Assembly (NCBI GenBank): GCA_043228905.1 | Contig: JBHGNT010000012.1 | Location: 13,268,001-13,332,000 of the forward strand | DNA length: 64,000 bases | From: Azolla caroliniana | Lineage: Eukaryota; Polypodiophyta | Direction: 5' to 3' | In this document: positions 19,836 through 30,002 of the stretch, piece by piece | How the letters are laid out: each line of letters opens with the position of its first letter | How positions within the stretch are numbered: the first letter of the stretch is position 1 | Program-made: the position numbers and the translations under genes | Notes under the pieces: generated by a model | Told to the model about the DNA's origin: nothing | The model's database searches: none | What the model saw: the letters and a program-made list of their open reading frames with translations, nothing else

Positions 19836-21523
19836 TTTGGTATCAGATTTTTGTACTAATGTTTCTTTGTTTTTCATTTGTCTTTTGATTGATGCTGATC
19901 GATCGTTGTGCGGTTGGCCTTGATCCAGACAACGATAAACAAAGAACTTCGGTAACTCTTTCCATAATTTTTCTTTCTATTCTCTTTTCTCCCATCTAAT
20001 CATGTGTTTAGTTTATATGTAATTTTTTTCATTAAGTCAATGATGTTGTAGTGGTCTTTAATTGATTATCTAAAACGTTTACATATGTGCACGAGGTCAA
20101 TACCTCGTTTGACATATTAATAATATGTGATGAGTGTCGTATGCGTACGAGGTTAATACCTCAATTACGTATTACGTTCACGAACATATGTTACGTTTGC
20201 GTATGAGTTTAATACCTTGATTTGTTGTAAACGATATGCGTTTGGTCTCGTATGCGTAAGAGGTCAATACCTCCATTGCGTATTACGATGATCTCTTATT
20301 TGTGGATATTTCGTGTGCGTAGAGGTATATACCTCGATTACGTATCTCGATCACATCATTTGTGGCTATTTAATATAACGATATGTTTAATATAGGCATA
20401 TGTGGTCACATATATACGTATTTGATCGTATATATGTGATAAGTAAACATATGTGTATATTCGTTATTACATGATTATATCGAAAGTTGTCATGGTCGGG
20501 AAAAGGATGTTGGTGGCCGTCCTTACATTTTTGTGAGAATGGCGTTGTCACCATCCCTTTTTCAACATTTTTTTATTGTTGATAACCTCGTTGACGACCT
20601 CGATTTCGTTACGTAAAGAAACGCCAATAGCCAAAATGATGTTGAGTACGTAGGGCTTGACCCACTTCAAGTGAGGTCGCTCCAATGACGCACGTATCCA
20701 ACATCCCTCCCTCGTTACATGGATACGATGCCACCATGAGCTCGTTCTTACGAGAGGCATTCGTAATGACGTGACCATATGATGGCCCACGTGAGCCTAC
20801 TACGAAACGAGGGCTCATTTGGCTTGACCATTAGGTTGCCCTTTGGCATATGCCATCGTAATTACGAGACTTGAGGTTAGGTAACATACCAACATAGTTT
20901 TGGTAAATGAGGGCGAAATAAGGACCTTGACATATATGTTCTTTTAAAAAAACATATATGATCAATTGCCTCGCATATCTCTTATACGCATCAAACATTA
21001 AGCATTCGAGAAGAGCAACTTACTTGGTTGGCTCAAGTGTTTAATGTATTTGTTCTCGAGGTCTCGAGTTCAAATATGACCAAGACCATACAACATCCTT
21101 GATACATATGACTATAACACATGTTTAGACTTAAGGTCTAAGTGCACCTCGGGGTCCTCGTAATAGGACTTAAAGAGCAGAAACCACATATGTGGGCACC
21201 GAAACATAGTTTATTGTTAACATTTTTTTTCGTGTATAAACTATTCATGATGCGAACATACATGGTTGAGCCTCGGGGAGCCACCATGAAAAAATCGATA
21301 TAGAGATCAGGGAAAGACTTTTTTTTGTCACCCCCATGGTTTTTAAAACACCTTTGTGTTACCATAGTAACCTGATCTTGAACCTCATCTCATACGTCTA
21401 GAGGGGTATTGACGTGAGATAATGATATCGATTAATGCTCGCCCATGATATGTTTACATCACGACATGATGTTATGACTATATCTCTGACCTTATCCTAT
21501 TTCTTTTCCAGAAATAATCTTTA
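19836..21523 (+). other. G1 copy D leader
   Basis: This leader is about 1.69 kb from primer site to gag, colinear with the leader of copy B. It carries a decayed primer site, donor-like CG|GTAACT (GT at 19952), the stem-loop array (20092-20335), the long hairpin (20931-20960) and TTCTTTTCCAG ending at 21511, 12 bases before the gag ATG. Confidence 0.75.
20092..20335 (+). other. Leader stem-loop array, copy D
   Basis: Five units lie at 20092, 20149, 20205, 20260 and 20322, with the same spacing as copy B. Unit 1 is CGAGGT-CAAT-ACCTCG (copy B has TGAGGT/ACCTCA); unit 5 is GAGGT-ATAT-ACCTC (copy B has GAGGC/GCCTC); unit 3 is decayed. Confidence 0.75.
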
Positions 21524-22308
21524 ATGGCTCAAATTAACGACCCGATGTCATCCGCTCAAGCGGAAGGAACTCAAGGGAATCCTCCTGGACAAATGTCCAC
21601 TGAGATGTATTTGGCACAAATAGCCCAATACCTTAGTTTCACCGCTCAACAGATGACCGAACTTCGGCAATCTCAGAGTGCTCTTGAGGCACGTGTCATT
21701 AGTCTACAACGTGAGACTAATAGACCTGATGAGCGACAAGGTGAACCATCATTTGTCGTTAAGCCATTTACGGGAGACAAAAAGGAAAGAACCGAAGAAG
21801 CAATCTGCACATGGCTGGGACGATGGGAGTCTCATTTTGAGCTCTATCCCACGCTAGATAGTACGAAGATTGCATATGTCGGCCTAGAACTCGGGGGTAA
21901 GGCCGCCGCCTGGTGGCGTGGGCTCCGTACTATGGGGAAATTGCCCGATACCTGGACAGATTTTGTCACGGTTTTTAAGGACCAATTTCTACAACCTCCC
22001 TCTCGAACCGAGGCAGCACAAGCTTTAATGAACCTCTATAGCAGGAAATTTTCCTCGCTAGAAGACTATGTTCACCATGCTAGAATCCAAATCCAAAAAT
22101 CGGGTCTAGAAGGGGACAATTGGTTGATAGCTTGTTTTGTCAATGGCATCCCCAATTTGGACTATCACTGGATAGTGCACGATAAGGATCCAAAATCCTT
22201 CGAAGAGGCCGTTGAAATAGTTCTTCGCTATCAACGCACTTCGAAGAAGGACCATAACAAACCCAACGAAGCGCCCGGGACTAAGCAGTTGCAATTTGTT
22301 GGGAAACG
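21524..22308 (+). pseudogene. G1 copy D gag, cut by inversion joint
   Basis: An open gag frame from MAQINDPMSSAQ has the conserved ICTWLGRWESHFELYP and GGKAAAWWRGL segments and no internal stop. It lacks the zinc knuckle because the sequence flips strand at 22308/22309. The apparent frame continues only as nonsense antisense of RNase H. Confidence 0.85.
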
Positions 22309-23698
22309 GATGCGACTTAGTGCATCAGCGACAATGTTCATGGAACCTTTACGATATCGTATGGAAAAATCAAAGTCCTGGATGAGATCAGCCCATCGTG
22401 CCTTACGACCTTTCAGGTCTTGTTGGTCACAAAAATATTTCAAGGACTCGTGGTTCGTAGTTACCACAAAGTGATTTCCATAAAGATAATGGCGCCATGT
22501 TTTGAGCGCATGTATAACTACAAATAATTCCTTTTCTTGAACGATATACCGATATTGAGCAGAATCAAGTTTCTTACTCTCGAATGCTATTGGTTTACCA
22601 TCTTGATACAAGACATCACCTATAGCATAATCGCTTGCATCGGTTTCAACCTCAAAAGGTTTTGAAGGATCAGGTAAAAGAAGTGAAGGAGCCTTGCAAA
22701 CTAGGTCCTTGAGTTCCTTAAATGCAAGGTCTAGTGTAGCATTCCACACAATAGGTTTTGTAGACTTACGCGTTTGACCTTTTAAAAGATCAGTAAACGG
22801 CATCGTCAATTGGGAGTAATTACGAAGAGACTTTCGCAAAAACCCCACAAAACCAAGGAATGATCGAACTTCTCGAATATTCCGAAGAGTGGGCCAAAGC
22901 TTGATTTTCTCAATGCGAGAAGGATCAATTTCAACTCCTCGTTCGGTTATGAGATGTCCTAGATAAGTAATTGATTTCTTGAAGAACTCACATTTTGAGA
23001 TCTTCGCACGCAATGTTTGTAAAACATAGCGGACATGTCTAGCATGTTCTTGTAATGTACGGCTATAAACTAAAATATCATCCAAGAAAATAACGACAAA
23101 TTTTCCAAGTTGTTCTCGGAAAATGTCATTCATTTCTTGTTGAAAAGTAGCTGGCGCATTGGTCAAACCAAAAGGCATAACCAAAAACTCGTAATGGCCA
23201 TAGCGCGTACGAAATGCTGTTTTAGGAACATCATCCTCACTTATTCGTATTTGATGGTAGCCAGTACGGAGATCAAGTTTCGTAAAATACGAAGCTCCCT
23301 GGAGACGGTCAATTAGATCGTCAGCCCGGGGCAATGGATACGAATTCTTGATCGTCACTTTATTCAAGCATCGGTAATTAATACACATACGCCATGTGCC
23401 CTCTTTCTTTTTAACCAAGAGAACTGGTGCACCCCATGGAGATTTACTATAACGTATATAACCCATTCGTAAATAGTCCTTGAGTTGCTTAGATACCTCA
23501 TCTTCTTCGGATCGACTTAAGCGATACGGAGGTATACTTATTGGTGCAACACCAGGTACAATATCTATACGATGGTCTATATTACGTTTAGGAGGTAACC
23601 CATCAGGTAATTCACTTGGAAAAACATCATGAAAATCATTTAAGATTTCATCAAGTTGTTGCTGTTCAAAATATGTTAATTGAATCAGGACATTATCC
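22309..23698 (-). pseudogene. G1 copy D inverted RT-RNase H segment
   Basis: Minus-strand reading is a long open frame: [13 protein letters not shown] linker, RT with [11 protein letters not shown] and [11 protein letters not shown], and RNase H ending ALSRIR. Relative to copy C a six- to seven-residue gap lies between LQTLR and AKISKCEF. Integrase is missing. The RT looks catalytically complete but has no gag, start or LTR in its own orientation; upstream on its strand the frame runs into a C2 LTR fragment. Confidence 0.85.
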
Positions 23699-23789
23699 GG
23701 CTCCCCGATACGGCCGGTTGTTTCCAGATATCGATCCGGCTCAGGCTTATTCAGCCAATCCATATCCGGTTGAGCTTGCTCGCTCAACA
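23699..23789 (-). repeat. C2 copia LTR start, fragment
   Basis: About 91 bp match the first part of the C2 LTR at 34990-35459 (TGTTGAGCGAGCAAGC on the minus strand), lacking about 40 internal bases. The rest of the LTR is lost at the join with G1 copy D. Confidence 0.8.
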
Positions 23790-24107
23790 CTCCCCCTCAA
23801 GCTCAACTTGAGGTCGAATCGTGGTGTTAGTGTCTGTGGCGGCCGGTTCTTCTACCCGGTGCCTTCTGGCGTTGCTCCGCCTCGCTCGCGTTCCTCGTCC
23901 AGTCCGATCTTGTTTGCCGCGACCCTTCTGGTTTTGTGCACCTCGACCTCCTCGGTCGGCTTGTCTGCTCAACAGGCCCATTTCAGCTCCCTCGCTGTTG
24001 CGACTCCGGCGCTTGTCCACCCGTCGGTTCCTTCGTGTTGGCCTCGACTTCCGCGGCGTCCGTATCCACTTGGCCTTTAGTTCATCCAATGTTGTCCGCT
24101 GGAATAG
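23790..24107 (-). pseudogene. C2-type polypurine tract and unassigned basic ORF
   Basis: The minus strand reads GAGCTTGAGGGGGAG directly before TGTTGAGC, a copia-type polypurine tract. Upstream of it a frame of about 100 codons ends VELEGEC and is rich in Arg, Gly and Lys. It might be a gag or pol remnant of a deletion derivative; I do not recognise a domain. The usual RNase H end of copia pol is not there. Confidence 0.4.
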
Positions 24108-24560
24108 TAACCGACGAACAGAAGCGCAGAAATATTAGAATATAGTAAAAGCATAAGAAACGCATGTAACGGTTCACGTGGGAAGTGTGAACGGCTAAAA
24201 GACCCTAGGTATATAAAGGGCAAAAATCCTCTGTAAGAGGTAGCGTGTAAATTTGATGCATAGAGTGTTATTCTAATAGAATACTATCTTTTCTGATTTC
24301 TGTGCATATTTGTGGTTTTATCTACTATGTTCTTTGTTCTCTGTGGCGAACTGTAATCGTAAAGGTGTAGGTGTAAGTGCGGATACTAAGTGCACTTCCT
24401 AAGGAGTTCGGTTGTAGCCGTCTCCCTTATACACTACTAGGATACAAGGAAGTATCCCATTACGTATTACAGTGTGACGGTACCATTCCTTGCAACACAG
24501 TCACCTTGAGGTCTAGGTCGAAGGACTGATCATAGACAGTGTTCCTAATCGGTAACACGT
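24108..24560 (+). other. G2 presumed LTR/leader remnant
   Basis: There are no coding frames. A TATA-like TATATAAAG lies at about 24210, followed by a T-rich stretch and sequence leading to gag. I could not define LTR ends or a primer site, and no second copy exists in the window. Confidence 0.35.
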
Positions 24561-25864
24561 TTGGCACGCTTGGTGATCTGTGTCTTCTCGCAGACGAACA
24601 ACGACGAATGGATGTTTAGTCATAGACGTCCTAGAGAACCAGCACGACACGACCGACCAGTCACAAGGTCCATCACACGCCAGGCAGAGGAATGCGCAAG
24701 GCAAAAACCTCACCTCAGTGACCTTAGTGATATCTGTCGAGACCACAAAATCGCCTTCCCGCTCACCAAATACCCCGGCAACACACAGGAAGTTTCGTCA
24801 CCACACAAGTACGGTGGTCTTCCCTTTCCCGTCGTAGCGTCCAGCATGGCCTTCTCCTATCCCCGCTTCAACGGTGAAACAGACGTCGTAACCCACATTC
24901 GCTTGTTCTTGAATGTCTGGAATGCGAATCACATGGCAAAGAGACTTCCAGAAGAGGTAGCGCATCAGTCCAAAATGACAGAGTTTGGATTAACGTTGGA
25001 TGGTAGAGTTGCGTTTTGGCATTCGCAGATGGATCTGCCAGCAATCACGACCTTCGACTAGCTGCAGTCAGCCTTTCTACGGTTCTTTCATCGCAAGGTG
25101 CCGCAACGCGAAATCCTCGGGCAGTTCTATACAATCAAACGGTTGCCAGTCGAGACTGTCAAGGACTTCAGTTTACGCTTCCAAAATTTGCGCCGGAAAT
25201 TAGAATGGGGCCCGACATAGGACGAGGCTCAGGAGACATTTCTGCCAGCCTTACGACGACCGATACAGATGACGCTCAACAATAATAGCGTGAAAGGAGA
25301 AACAACTGATATGTTCATAGAACGAGCGTTGCAACTCGAGCTGGACGAAGAAGAGGAAAGGTTTTCTATTGCCTCATTACGACAAGTGTTACCTCAGGAC
25401 GAGGAACAACATTTTCGCCAAGCAATCTAGTGTACGATTTGCCTCAATTCTGGACATTCCGCAATGGAATGCAACATGCGAATCCACTGCCCAATCTGTC
25501 ACTCGAAAGCACACATGATCGAGCAGTGTGAGTACAATATGTTGAACAGACCCACGCCCATAGTACGAAGCATAGAAACACAACGACCACCTCGCCGTAG
25601 TGATCAAAGGCGCCAAGAAGAACAACCCCGGTATACGGATCGGAATCCACACGATGACCGGCACTACCGGAATCGCCAGAATAACAACGATTCCGAGGAA
25701 AAAGAACTGGAGGACGAAGACTACCAGGGCAACTGCAAATATAATAAAGGAGGACGACGTTACGAAAACTACCATTGTCGTGAAAATCCGTCACTATGTG
25801 CGGATCGAGAGGCGGAACCGCCGGGGTTCTGGACTAGAAGGATTTAGTGCAACACGTACAACAC
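24561..25864 (+). pseudogene. G2 gag, N-terminal two-thirds
   Basis: The frame gives a gypsy gag domain: FPLTKYPG..., ITTFD then (after a TAG at about 25060) FLRFFHRKVPQREILGQFY and KDFSLRFQNLRRKLEWGP. Two zinc knuckles follow, CTICLNSGHSAMEC and CPICHSKAHMIEQC, with an Arg-rich tail. In-frame stops and one or two frame changes make it non-functional. The start may be at 24561 or at MFSHRRPRE (about 24612). Confidence 0.75.
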
Positions 25865-26000
25865 AAGGAAAATTCACATATAAGACGAGTAGATGAGAGA
25901 AAACCTTCGTTTATAGCATAAGAAAATAGATTCTTTTATAATTCAAGAATCTTGTTACAGTGGGTTGGAGATGAAAATGAGAGATAATTTTTTTAAAGAA

Positions 26001-26110
26001 AGGAGCCAACAACCATATAAGGAGTGGTCCAATATGAATATGAGAGATTATTCTTGAAAGGAAGGAGCCAACAACCATGTAAGGAGTGGTCTGATATCAA
26101 TATGAGAGAG
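26001..26110. repeat. 62-bp tandem duplication
   Basis: The segment with AGGAGCCAACAACCAT and GGAGTGGTC occurs at 26001 and again at 26063 with minor differences. Confidence 0.85.
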
Positions 26111-26490
26111 ATTTCCTCCCCAAGGAATGGGAAAGAGAAGAAGAAAAAAAAAACACTAGAGGGAAAAAATGGGACATATATTGAGCTCTTTTCTTATCCC
26201 CCCTTCGCAATGTTACTTTGCCTCCACTTTTAGTTGCATGGCCTCCATTTTTAGTTGCATGCCTTTTACTTTTAGTTGCATGCGATCGTCCGTATAATTC
26301 AACCAAATGACGCAATCATCCATAAAGTTTAGCTCATGCGCAATCCGTACGTGCGTCGTAACCAAACCGTAGACGTGTCCGCGCACAAAAGTCCTAACAG
26401 CGCAATGTACGCATCCACGCACGCGCGCGTCCCGATCGCGCCGTGTACGCCGCATCCGCACACACGCGCGTCTCGACCACGCCATGTACG

Positions 26491-26846
26491 CATCCGCGCG
26501 CTCGTCCACACACACGTCCGTCCGAAACGTCCACGCAACCGTGTATGCATCCGCGCACTCGTCCACACATGCATCCGTCTGAAACGTCCACGTGTATGCC
26601 TGGAACTTGCACACGCACGTACATCCGAAAACGTCCACGCGGCCGTGCACATGCGCATACGCCTGAAGCATCCGCGCGCTCGTCCACACACACGTCCGTC
26701 CGAAACGTCCACGCAACCGTGTATGCATCCGCGCGCTCGTCCATACATGCATCCATCAAAAACATCCACGTGTATGCCCGGAACTTGCACACGCACGTAC
26801 GTCCGAAAACGTCCACGCAGTCGTGCACATGCGCATACGCCTGAAG
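26491..26846. repeat. 178-bp CpG-rich tandem repeat, two copies
   Basis: Units 26491-26668 and 26669-26846 start CATCCGCGCGCTCGTCC. Each contains shorter repeats of ACGTCCACGC type. The block is strongly CpG- and alternating purine/pyrimidine-rich, unlike its AT-rich surroundings. Long open frames exist on both strands only because stop codons are rare in this composition. Confidence 0.88.
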
Positions 26847-26847
26847 C

Positions 26848-27000
26848 GTCCACACTACACAATGTAGCCCAAGTCACCTTAAACATTCTGTGTTGCACAC
26901 ATTGATAGAATGAATATGTACGCCTAAAGTCCACACTACACAATGTAGCCCAAGTCACCTTAAACATTCTGTGTTGCACACATTGATAGAATGAATATGT
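26848..27000. repeat. 81-bp tandem duplication
   Basis: GTCCACACTACACAATGTAG starts at 26848 and at 26929; the second copy is 72 bp long before diverging. Confidence 0.9.
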
Positions 27001-27258
27001 TTTGGTTTCCCTTATATATCATGAGTTCCAATGTTGTCCTATCTATGTGGGATATCTCACAGTTTTGTCTTTTCTTTCTTTTCTTTTTTCTTCAAACTTC
27101 ACACTCACATAATTTGATACTTGTTTATCCGTTTCATGCATAGTAAAATACGTTATGAAGCTCTTGAAGACATCTATCTTTCAATATGAATACATTAAGC
27201 TAATCTTAAATAATTATTTTACTATTTTTTATATTGTGTGTGAAAAACCACACAACAC

Positions 27259-28020
27259 TGTCCGGCGAACAAACATGGTGGCTTCAATGGGTCTCGTGGG
27301 AAACATCGACAGTATAGGGACCAACAACGTTACGACGAAAGTTCAGACGATGATCGGCACCAGGAGCCACGTCAGGACCAACAACAACCAGCGCGGACTT
27401 TCAGAAGAATGAACCAAGACCAGGAAGAGCAAGTCACACCTGGGGAGAGGAACATGCCACCAGCTATCGAGAAAGGCGAATCCAGCGTCCATTGTTTCGT
27501 TTGCCAACAACCCGGACATTATGCCACTCAATGTCCACTCCGCAAGGGCAAGGGCAAGGGCCCCGCTGTCAATACGATTATGGCGGACATTCAGCAAGTT
27601 ACGACAAGACAGCAAACGAAAAATGTTGATTGGGTCGCGCAAGATGCGATACGTCAGACGGCCCAAGCATGGGTCAAAAAAGCAAACGCGGCCAATACGG
27701 AACGCATGGGGCAGGAGTCCGCAAACAATGTTGGGCCATTGGAGGAAGACGTAATATCTTCGGATCCCATATGGCAAGCACTGGCAGGCTACGAAATAAC
27801 ACTGACCGTGGAGAAGCTACTTCAACTAGTTCCACAGTTCCGCCAAGCCATAGAGGATCACATAACGGGCAGACCTCGTCTCCGCCAACTTTACGAACAC
27901 CATCGCCAGACCAACGGTGGTGGATCACCACAATCCAGCTATTAAGTTGGTATTACACGGTCAGGAAATCACAGGATGCGTAATCGATTGAGGCTCTAGT
28001 GTCAATGTAATTAGCGCGAA
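27259..28020 (+). pseudogene. G2 gag C-terminus and broken protease
   Basis: The frame from about 27409 (MNQDQEEQVTPG) holds the third zinc knuckle CFVCQQPGHYATQC and a linker. Protease follows at about 27950-28015 in another frame, reading GCVID-stop-GSSVNVIS. The TGA replaces what should be a Gly after the catalytic Asp, so the protease is dead. Confidence 0.7.
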
Positions 28021-28070
28021 GACATGCGAACAATTGGGAATTTCAGAATGCTTGCCCGTTTTGGCTTCGC

Positions 28071-28568
28071 ATGGCGGATACCCGCTCAGTAAGGCCTTTG
28101 GGCTTAATTCGAAAATTAGGCATCATCATCGGCGGACATCGCTTCGACATCTCGGCGGTAGTCCTTGCCCTCGACGCCCTAGGAGCGTATCTTATGCTGC
28201 TTGGCAGACCTTGGCTTTGTTCGGCGAATATCAAACAGAGCTGGCAACATAAGTGCATCAATTTTCGACGTGGACGCACCAAGGTTCCCGTACCCACAGA
28301 GGAAATGGTGGCACAAACCAAGGGGATAACACCATTATACGCAGAAGATATAAATATGTTGGATGGGGTGGATGATACTGAATTAGAAGCATACCTTGAC
28401 GAGCACCCCCGAATCATTCTGCTATTCGAAATCGACGTAATAGAAACCGCAGCGGATTATGCCACGCCTACTGCGCTTCACGACGAGGCTTATGAACCAG
28501 ACCTAGAGTCAATATTAGAATTAAGCAGAGCACGGGCAGCGTTTGAGAGGGAAATGGAAATTTCATGA
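28071..28568 (+). pseudogene. G2 protease C-terminal half and linker
   Basis: The frame carries PLGLIRKLGIIIGG, VLALDALGAYLMLLGRPW and GRTKVPVPTEEM, the post-active-site part of a gypsy protease, followed by an acidic linker. It is out of frame with the active-site segment upstream and stops at 28566-28568. Confidence 0.65.
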
Positions 28569-28670
28569 CGAGTCGCTGCCTCAACCCTAGAAGAAGTGAA
28601 CGTAGGTACCGCGTCAGATCCCTGATTCCTCTCCATCGCAAAAGAGTTACTACCGGATTAGAGAGAGGCG

Positions 28671-29304
28671 ATGATAGCACTGCTTAGGAAGTATAAAGAT
28701 GTGTTCGCTTGGTCCCACGAGGACATGAAGGGATTAGATCCGAAGTTCTATCAACATAAGATCAATTTAGCGACCGATGCGAAACCAGTCCAGCAGCGTC
28801 GATACCGCATGAATCCAAATTACGCGGCTTGCGTAAAAGAGGAAATTGACAAACTTCTCAAGACCGGATTCATTCGACCAGTCAAGAAAGCTACATGGCT
28901 AAGCCTGATAGTAGTCATACGAAAGAAAAATGGCAAACTACATGCGTGCGTGGACTACCGGAAGTTGAACGTTGTAACCATTACAGACGCATTCCCTTTA
29001 CCTTTCACCGACAGCGTACTGGATGCAGTCGCAGGGCATGACATGTATAGCTTTCTGATTGGCTTCAGTGGGTACAATCAAGTACGCATGCACCCCGACG
29101 ACCAAGAGAAGACGGTGTTTGTCACGGACTGGGGAGTCTATGTTGAAGTCGTCATGATGTTCGGGCTAAAGACGGCGCCGGCTAAATTTTAGCGGACAAT
29201 CACAGAGATTTTTGGGGAATATATATCTGCCTTCATGCAGGTCTTTTTAGATGATTTTGCGGTATATGGGACAACAGCTGAAGATTTTACGCATCTACAG
29301 CTTT
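28671..29304 (+). pseudogene. G2 reverse transcriptase, truncated
   Basis: RT motifs: QRRYRMNPNYAACVKEEID, LLKTGFIRPVKKATW, CVDYRKLNVVTITDAFPLPF, GFSGYNQVRMHPDDQEKT and GLKTAPAKF, then a TAG, then the active-site block MQVFLDDFAVYG. The catalytic FLDD is present but a stop precedes it. The sequence is cut at about 29304 by the C2 protease fragment on the opposite strand. Confidence 0.8.
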
Positions 29305-29798
29305 GCCTCTGTCCTTTGGCAAACAAGGCGGTGCCGACGTCGTTTGTGTCGAGGATGAACATCCTCCCATCTCTACGCCCTTGTGCAATAATTTGGCCCT
29401 CTTCCTCGATGAAGCACCCGAGGTGCGTAAACCGCACATGCATCCCCTGGTCGACGATTTGTTTGACCGACACCAGGTTCTTTGTGATTGTCGGAACGTG
29501 TAATACATTCATCGGCTTCCCCCTTTGTCCGACATGGCTCAAAGGGACTTCACCAACATGCACAATCGGGTGAGGAGTGTCGTCGCCGGTTTTAACAACT
29601 CCCGGTTGATCCGATTTCTCCAGAAAAGAGAACCACTCTTCGTGGCTCGTCATGTGGTTCGACGCACCGGAATCAACGTACCATACTTCCTCTTATTTGA
29701 AAGTAGTCTTCTTCATCGGGTTTGCCTTGTGTCTCATCACGAAGGCTGGCCCCTTTCCGGTTTTCCTGGTTCCGGATCCCTCCAATCCTTCCGCGTAC
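29305..29798 (-). pseudogene. C2 protease fragment
   Basis: The minus strand reads a copia protease: WYVDSGASNHMTSHEEW (partly in the frame upstream of the long ORF 29189-29653), then PIVHVGEVPLSHVG, NVLHVPTITKNLVSVKQIVD and GCFIEEEGQIIAQGRRDGRM. The gag-pre-integrase segment that should follow is lost at the G2 junction (about 29305). Joined to the gag at 34.0 kb it would belong to one element. Confidence 0.75.
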
Positions 29799-30002
29799 CC
29801 ACCACAAGAGCAAAGTCTCGATGTAGTCAAAAAGATTCAATGAGGGTAGCTAGGCCTCTTATTTATAGCGATACCCAAGGCCCCCATGCAAGTTCACACT
29901 TGACCTAATGGGTTGTCTCAATCCCGAGGATTAAAAGTAATCCTCCCCTTCTTTACACTCTCGTTTAACCCTCACACTTATCCACGTGTATAGAATACTA
30001 TG
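29799..30002 (-). repeat. G1 LTR 6, partial
   Basis: About 204 bp of the middle of the LTR; it lacks the first roughly 50 bp and the last 190-200 bp. The C2 protease lies directly to the left. Confidence 0.88.

Larger units (their letters stand above)
19381..23698 (+). mobile_element. G1 chromovirus copy D, with inverted second half
   Basis: The 5' LTR, leader and gag lie on the + strand to 22308. The remainder (22309-23698) is RNase H and RT of the same family on the minus strand. No 3' LTR is present. The right end meets a fragment of a C2 copia LTR. Confidence 0.85.
25865..27251. mobile_element. 1,387-bp insertion in G2, unclassified
   Basis: It is flanked by ACAACAC direct repeats (25858-25864 and 27252-27258), consistent with a 7-bp target duplication. 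G2 gag resumes on the far side with Arg-rich sequence and a third zinc knuckle. The termini are weakly inverted (GGAAAATTCACATA against GGTTTTTCACACACA). It holds several short tandem duplications and a CpG-rich block and no convincing gene. It could be a non-autonomous DNA transposon or a solo LTR. Confidence 0.5.
24108..29304 (+). mobile_element. G2: second Ty3/gypsy element, decayed
   Basis: A + strand gypsy element unrelated at sequence level to G1: a possible LTR/leader (24108-24560), gag with three zinc knuckles (24561-27580), a broken protease, and RT to about 29304, where it is cut by a C2 fragment. It is interrupted by a 1,387-bp insertion (25865-27251). RNase H, integrase and the 3' LTR are missing. 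The RT resembles, from memory, gypsy proteins common in non-flowering plants. Confidence 0.75.

Noticed and set aside
22309-22474. C-terminal 55 codons of the ORF 21524-22474
   Set aside because: Past 22308 the frame reads antisense RNase H sequence and is not gag.
26213-26979. Overlapping long ORFs on both strands in the CpG-rich block
   Set aside because: They arise from tandem repeats with few stop codons, translate to low-complexity Arg/Cys/His strings, and have no domain or partner sequence.
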